From the NCBI GenBank assembly GCA_033391075.1, contig JAWPMV010000001.1, forward strand, positions 4,154,001 to 4,218,000: a DNA stretch of 64,000 nucleotides, read 5' to 3'. The notes under the pieces were generated by a model that ran no database searches, had not been told where the DNA came from, and saw only the letters and a list, made by a program, of their open reading frames with translations. Made by a program: the position numbers and the translations under genes. Positions 60,243-64,000 of the stretch are shown in pieces; the stretch's first letter is position 1, and each line of letters begins with the position of its first letter. This DNA comes from Bacteroidia bacterium (GTDB lineage: Bacteria; Bacteroidota; Bacteroidia; J057).

Positions 60243-61490
60243 ATGAAAACGTCAGTTCTGATCATTCTCTTGCTCTCCACTCTCACATTCACCTTCTCTC
60301 AGGAAAGTGAAAAGAAAACATTACCGGATGTACACGATTACATAGCCGTAGATAAAGAACCACTTCCACTCAATCTTTATCTTGTTCAGGATAAAATAGG
60401 ATATCCTGTAAAAGCCTTAAAGAATCGGATCGAGGGAAAGGTATTTAGTCGAGTGCTTGTAAACACAGAAGGGGATGTCATACAATTCGTTCTCACTCGA
60501 AACGACCATCCTGTCCTGGGTGAAGCAGTAGAAGCTGAGCTCGAGTCTCTCCGCTTTCAACCTGCATATCTTGATGGGGAGCCAATAAACTATTGGACGA
60601 ATGTTCCATTCAAGTTTTACCTCAAACAGACCATAAATAGCCAGCCAAAAAAGCATAACTACCGAACGCTGGTTCAAAAAGTTTTCAAATCCAATCGCAG
60701 TAAGGCAGAACAACTGCTAACAGAAGGATTAGCCCTTTTTGAAAAGCGGGAGTACAAAATGGCTGGAAAGAACTTTAAGGAGTGTATCCAAAGAACTCCC
60801 AGGCAAAAGTCTAACAAAAGTCAGGAGATCCTGTTCCAGGCCCGATTGAACCTGGCACATGCCTATGTTCAATTGAAGAGTTGGGAATTTGCTGAAAGGC
60901 ACTATACAGAAGCCATTGGATTGGCTCGGGCGATCAAATCCTCTGAGGTCGTTGATCAACATATCTGCAGCGCTTATCTGGGACGGGCTTATAGTCTTTT
61001 AAAAGCAGAAGACTACCTACGTTCTATTACAGATTATAATCATGTGAGTCGTCATTTTGAAGATAGGCTGCTTAGTCAAAAGGAAGGACAGTGGAGTTTT
61101 CCTTTCCCCTGGAGGCAGGATTTGGATTGGGTGATGTATCAAAGAGGCCTGGTTTACTTTCAACTCAATAAAAATCAGGAAGCTATAGAAAACTTCCAGA
61201 AAGTTTGCGAGTTGGAACCAGCTTCCCGTTTACAGCTGGTGGCTTTAAGTCATATGGGATTAGCCCAAAGTAAAATGGGTGATTTTGAAGCAGCTTTCAA
61301 TAATATCCAGGCAGCCATCGAAATTGATGGGGATGATCCTCAGCCGTATTATTTCAAGGCAATGGTTTTGATGGAATTGGAAAGTCAGGACATGGCCTCT
61401 GACTTAATTCAACAAGCGCGAAAATTATTTGCAAAACTTGATGGAGACGGTAACGAAATCCCAAGCGCTTTTCCAGCCAATGAAGAATAA
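60243..61490 (+). CDS. Exported TonB-C-domain plus TPR protein
   Basis: 415 residues from the ATG at 60243, which begins a signal peptide (MKTSVLIILLLSTLTF, ending FSQ); an ATG at 60168 would bury it. A TonB C-terminal-type domain (~30-130; EGKVFSRVLVNTEGDVIQF, LESLRFQPAYLDGEPI) comes first and is followed by TPR repeats (~160-390), including ALFEKREYKMAGKNFKECI and AIENFQKVCELEPAS. This order is unlike a classic TonB, which has its domain at the C-terminus and a membrane anchor. Likely periplasmic. Function unknown. Confidence 0.75.
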   Translation: MKTSVLIILLLSTLTFTFSQESEKKTLPDVHDYIAVDKEPLPLNLYLVQDKIGYPVKALKNRIEGKVFSRVLVNTEGDVIQFVLTRNDHPVLGEAVEAELESLRFQPAYLDGEPINYWTNVPFKFYLKQTINSQPKKHNYRTLVQKVFKSNRSKAEQLLTEGLALFEKREYKMAGKNFKECIQRTPRQKSNKSQEILFQARLNLAHAYVQLKSWEFAERHYTEAIGLARAIKSSEVVDQHICSAYLGRAYSLLKAEDYLRSITDYNHVSRHFEDRLLSQKEGQWSFPFPWRQDLDWVMYQRGLVYFQLNKNQEAIENFQKVCELEPASRLQLVALSHMGLAQSKMGDFEAAFNNIQAAIEIDGDDPQPYYFKAMVLMELESQDMASDLIQQARKLFAKLDGDGNEIPSAFPANEE

Positions 61491-61491
61491 T

Positions 61492-62679
61492 TTATAGAAT
61501 TGCTTCCCACATACGGATGCGAGGAATATCTCCTTCTTCCGTGTATGCCAGATTCAGTCGGTTTCCACTTTTGATCATAATGGGAAATCCACTGGCTCTG
61601 GCACTACTCATTTCTCTCACAAGCTGAGGAGCTGTCAACGTTCCATTCTTAGTATACTTTCTTAACAGCAGCTCTCCCTGATTACTTTCATCTCTCTCCA
61701 TCCAGCTGATAAAGATTTCTCCTTTATGCCAAAGTAGATCTACCCTCCCTATCGCATTTCCGCTATCTATCTGGATGGGTTTCCCAAAATTCTCTCCCCC
61801 ATCCTCTGAAATAGCCAATTTTACCCTGGGGCTGTCATTAGCCATGGTGAACCAGCTTACGGCAACCCGATCACCTTCGGCTGCAACCGCCGGCCCATTG
61901 ACCGGACATCCATTTATTTCCCAGCCGTCCTCAGATACCGGGCTCCCTTTGGTCCATTTTCCCTCCTTATAAATACTGCGATATATATCTCTAACTTCTC
62001 CATCGGTCCGGTCTCTGTACACCACGATTGCTCCAGAAGCCGTTTGGGTGGCATCTGTCTGACAACAATCACAGGTTCGGCCATCAATCTCCTCCTCCTC
62101 ATAAAAAGAACCATCTTCCGCTATACGAGCAGTTCTCAAACTCATTTCCTTTTGCTCTGTTTTATACTTTCTGCCATCCAGCCAAACTACTGCAGGCCCG
62201 GCATTTGGAATAGAGAAAAAGCTCACAAACCCATGCTCAGTTTGAGAACTGTCTGTATAAGGCTTTCCCAAAAATTGAAAACTATCTGTTCCTGCCTTCT
62301 TTTTAGAAATGTTTACCCCATATGCATAGGTATCAGATCCTGTTTTAGCTAAATGATGGGCATAGATATCTCCATTTTCATCCATAAATATCTCTGGAAA
62401 ATCAGCCCAGTTCACAAACCAGTCCTTTCCACTTGCCAGTTCCATCGTTTCAGACCAGACCTCTCCTTCACGAATCGCCATTTTCAGACGACTGATCTCC
62501 TCCCCTTCTTCTGTCCAACTCAGATACAACTTCCCATCCTTTTCCATCATTTGAGGAAAAGCACTCCCTGCTGCCATGGGTAGGTGTACCTCCGTAAAAT
62601 TGAGTTTGCCGGGATTATCGGACTGAGAACAAGCAAATAAAAAAAGTAGGGCGATTATAGTAGCAAGTGTTCGGTGCAT
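61492..62679 (-). CDS. BNR/sialidase-like propeller lipoprotein
   Basis: 395 residues from the ATG at 62679; an upstream TTG at 62700 is less likely. Lipobox LFLFAC (Cys ~17). The rest is a beta-propeller with turns such as LYLSWTEEG, AISEDGGENF and SWMERDESN, resembling exo-alpha-sialidase and BNR proteins, with a Cys-rich CDCCQTD near the middle. Catalytic sialidase residues are not evident. Outer-membrane or periplasmic lipoprotein. Confidence 0.72.
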   Translation of the reverse strand: MHRTLATIIALLFLFACSQSDNPGKLNFTEVHLPMAAGSAFPQMMEKDGKLYLSWTEEGEEISRLKMAIREGEVWSETMELASGKDWFVNWADFPEIFMDENGDIYAHHLAKTGSDTYAYGVNISKKKAGTDSFQFLGKPYTDSSQTEHGFVSFFSIPNAGPAVVWLDGRKYKTEQKEMSLRTARIAEDGSFYEEEEIDGRTCDCCQTDATQTASGAIVVYRDRTDGEVRDIYRSIYKEGKWTKGSPVSEDGWEINGCPVNGPAVAAEGDRVAVSWFTMANDSPRVKLAISEDGGENFGKPIQIDSGNAIGRVDLLWHKGEIFISWMERDESNQGELLLRKYTKNGTLTAPQLVREMSSARASGFPIMIKSGNRLNLAYTEEGDIPRIRMWEAIL

Positions 62680-62721
62680 TTCCTTATTTTTTCGAGGCAA
62701 TTTAATGATTAATTTCGCCGC

Positions 62722-63867
62722 ATGAATAAGGAATTTTACAGTGGATTAAAATTAGGCGTTTTAGGCGGAGGTCAATTAGGACGTATGCTTATTCAGGCAG
62801 CAATTGACCTAAACGTTTATATAAAGGTGCTGGATCCTTCAGCGGAAGCCCCATGTAAAGCCTATGCGCATGAATTTGTAGAGGGCTCCTTGCAAGATTT
62901 CGATACAGTAGTTGCCTTTGGGCAGGACGTTGATATCCTGACAATCGAAATTGAAAAGGTCAATACAGAAGCATTGGCTGAACTTCAGCGTCAGGGAAAA
63001 AAGGTATATCCGGACCCTTCCATCATAAAACTCATTCAATCCAAATGTGCCCAGAAGCAGTATTATCTGGACCAAGGTCTACCGAGTTCTCCATTTCGCC
63101 TGATAGGCAATGCAGCTGAAATCAAGGATCATCTCGATATGTTGCCTGCTGTTCAGAAGCTGGATAGAGATGGATATGATGGCAGAGGGGTTCAGGTGCT
63201 AAAGACGGAAGCAGATCTTCCCAAAGCAATGGATGCTCCGGGATTGCTGGAGTCATTTGTTCCCTTTGAAAAGGAGATTGCCCTCATCATAGCCCGAAAT
63301 GCAAAAGGAGAGGTAAAAAGCTTCCCTATAGTAGAAATGGTCTTTCATCCGGTTCATAATCTGGTAGAATATCTTTTTTCGCCTGCCGAAATCAGTCCTG
63401 CGCAATTTGAAGAAGCGGAAAACATAGGCAAACGTCTGGTAGAAGGCCTGGATTTCGTAGGATTATTGGCCATTGAAATGTTTGTAGGAAAGGAGGGAGA
63501 GATTTTGATTAATGAAATTGCTCCCAGACCTCATAATTCCGGACACCAGAGCATACGAGGAAATCTGACTTCACAGTATGAGCAACACCTCCGGGCCATC
63601 CTGGGATTGCCACTTGGAGAGACGGACATTCTAAGCCCATCTGCTATGGTAAATTTATTAGGAGCAGACGGGCATAAAGGCAAAGCTGTTTACAAAGGAA
63701 TAGAAGACCTCCTGAGTATCGGAGGAGCTTATCCGCATATATATGGGAAAGCGGAAACCAAGCCTTTTCGTAAAATGGGACATGTAACTATTTTAGCGAA
63801 GGATTTGGAGCAGTTGCAAGAAAAAGTAAAGCAGGTAAAGGCGAGTTTAAGGGTAATCAGTGAGTAA
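62722..63867 (+). CDS. purK: 5-(carboxyamino)imidazole ribonucleotide synthase
   Basis: 381 residues, standard length. ATP-grasp enzyme that carboxylates AIR with bicarbonate and ATP to N5-CAIR in purine synthesis. Signatures: LGVLGGGQLGRMLIQAA, DRDGYDGRGVQVL, FEKEIALIIARN and NEIAPRPHNSGH. The next gene begins 114 bp later and is probably purE, the next enzyme. Confidence 0.96.
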   Translation: MNKEFYSGLKLGVLGGGQLGRMLIQAAIDLNVYIKVLDPSAEAPCKAYAHEFVEGSLQDFDTVVAFGQDVDILTIEIEKVNTEALAELQRQGKKVYPDPSIIKLIQSKCAQKQYYLDQGLPSSPFRLIGNAAEIKDHLDMLPAVQKLDRDGYDGRGVQVLKTEADLPKAMDAPGLLESFVPFEKEIALIIARNAKGEVKSFPIVEMVFHPVHNLVEYLFSPAEISPAQFEEAENIGKRLVEGLDFVGLLAIEMFVGKEGEILINEIAPRPHNSGHQSIRGNLTSQYEQHLRAILGLPLGETDILSPSAMVNLLGADGHKGKAVYKGIEDLLSIGGAYPHIYGKAETKPFRKMGHVTILAKDLEQLQEKVKQVKASLRVISE

Positions 63868-63981
63868 GTGGGCAAGATTTAGCTTTGATGTAAAAACAAG
63901 GAATAAGAAATGGAAAGTGGGGAAGTATAGCCTGAGAATAGCGAAATTGTGGCTACACACTCAAAACCCAAAGAAAATCAT

Positions 63982-64000
63982 ATGAAAGCAAAAGTTGGAA
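63982..64000 (+). CDS. purE: Probable start of purE, cut by window edge
   Basis: ATG followed by codons for KAKVG. PurE proteins open with a similar KVGIIMGS stretch, and purE is expected after purK. Only six codons are visible, so the call rests on context. Confidence 0.45.

Overview
The window looks like chromosomal DNA of a free-living member of the Bacteroidota, probably Saprospirales-like; the species cannot be named from sequence alone. The evidence is type IX secretion C-terminal sorting domains on three proteins, a TonB-dependent receptor with an N-terminal carboxypeptidase-regulatory-like domain, a giant hybrid two-component regulator with a Reg_prop/Y_Y_Y sensor, a Bacteroidota-type VLRF1 protein, and promoters that fit the TTG-N19-TAnnTTTG pattern. 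There are no tRNA or rRNA genes, transposases, phage genes or CRISPR arrays.

Layout: 1-7.3 kb holds the end of a NamZ-type muramidase, a GtrB/DPM1-like glycosyltransferase, a sortilin-like Asp-box propeller, a DUF4349 lipoprotein and a VLRF1 (Vms1-like) ribosome-rescue candidate. 7.8-17.5 kb holds a hybrid sensor whose kinase core is degenerate, a queD-cmk-ispH-trhA operon, thpR, and an OmpR-type two-component pair with 11-bp-phased TTAACA repeats upstream. 17.7-28.5 kb holds a DUF1573 protein, a very large T9SS cargo protein, a TonB receptor and a DUF1800/DUF1501 pair. 28.6-41.4 kb is mainly envelope and secreted proteins: YwbE, a five-repeat WYA(V/I)F protein, a PD40/Ig propeller, a subtilase, an unknown exported protein, a TPR-CHAT protein that has lost its catalytic dyad, and ExbB/ExbD. 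41.5-48.7 kb holds a DUF1223 thioredoxin-fold lipoprotein with a Met-rich linker, a 1393-residue hybrid histidine kinase, and an AraC regulator beside a 21-bp-spaced direct repeat. 48.8-58.9 kb is metabolic: GDPD phosphodiesterase, LOG-family protein, cupin, ornithine-cyclodeaminase-like enzyme, a GalU/glucuronokinase-like pair, a GGDEF-like mini-protein and a sodium:solute symporter. 60.2-64 kb holds a TonB-domain/TPR protein, a BNR lipoprotein, purK and the first codons of a probable purE.

The most unusual part is the roughly 1.3-kb gene-free stretch at 58.9-60.2 kb. It carries two nearly identical 83-nt units (81/83 identical) in tandem. On the minus strand each has its own promoter-like element (TTG, 19 nt, -7 box) and ends in a hairpin plus T-run, so they look like twin small RNAs. 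Beside them on the plus strand lies a structured RNA candidate with two 9-bp helices in pseudoknot order and a strong terminator. The second notable item is an overlapping gene pair of a GalU-like nucleotidyltransferase and a plant-type glucuronokinase homologue, which suggests a salvage route to UDP-glucuronate.

All family calls come from reading motifs by eye; no database search was run.
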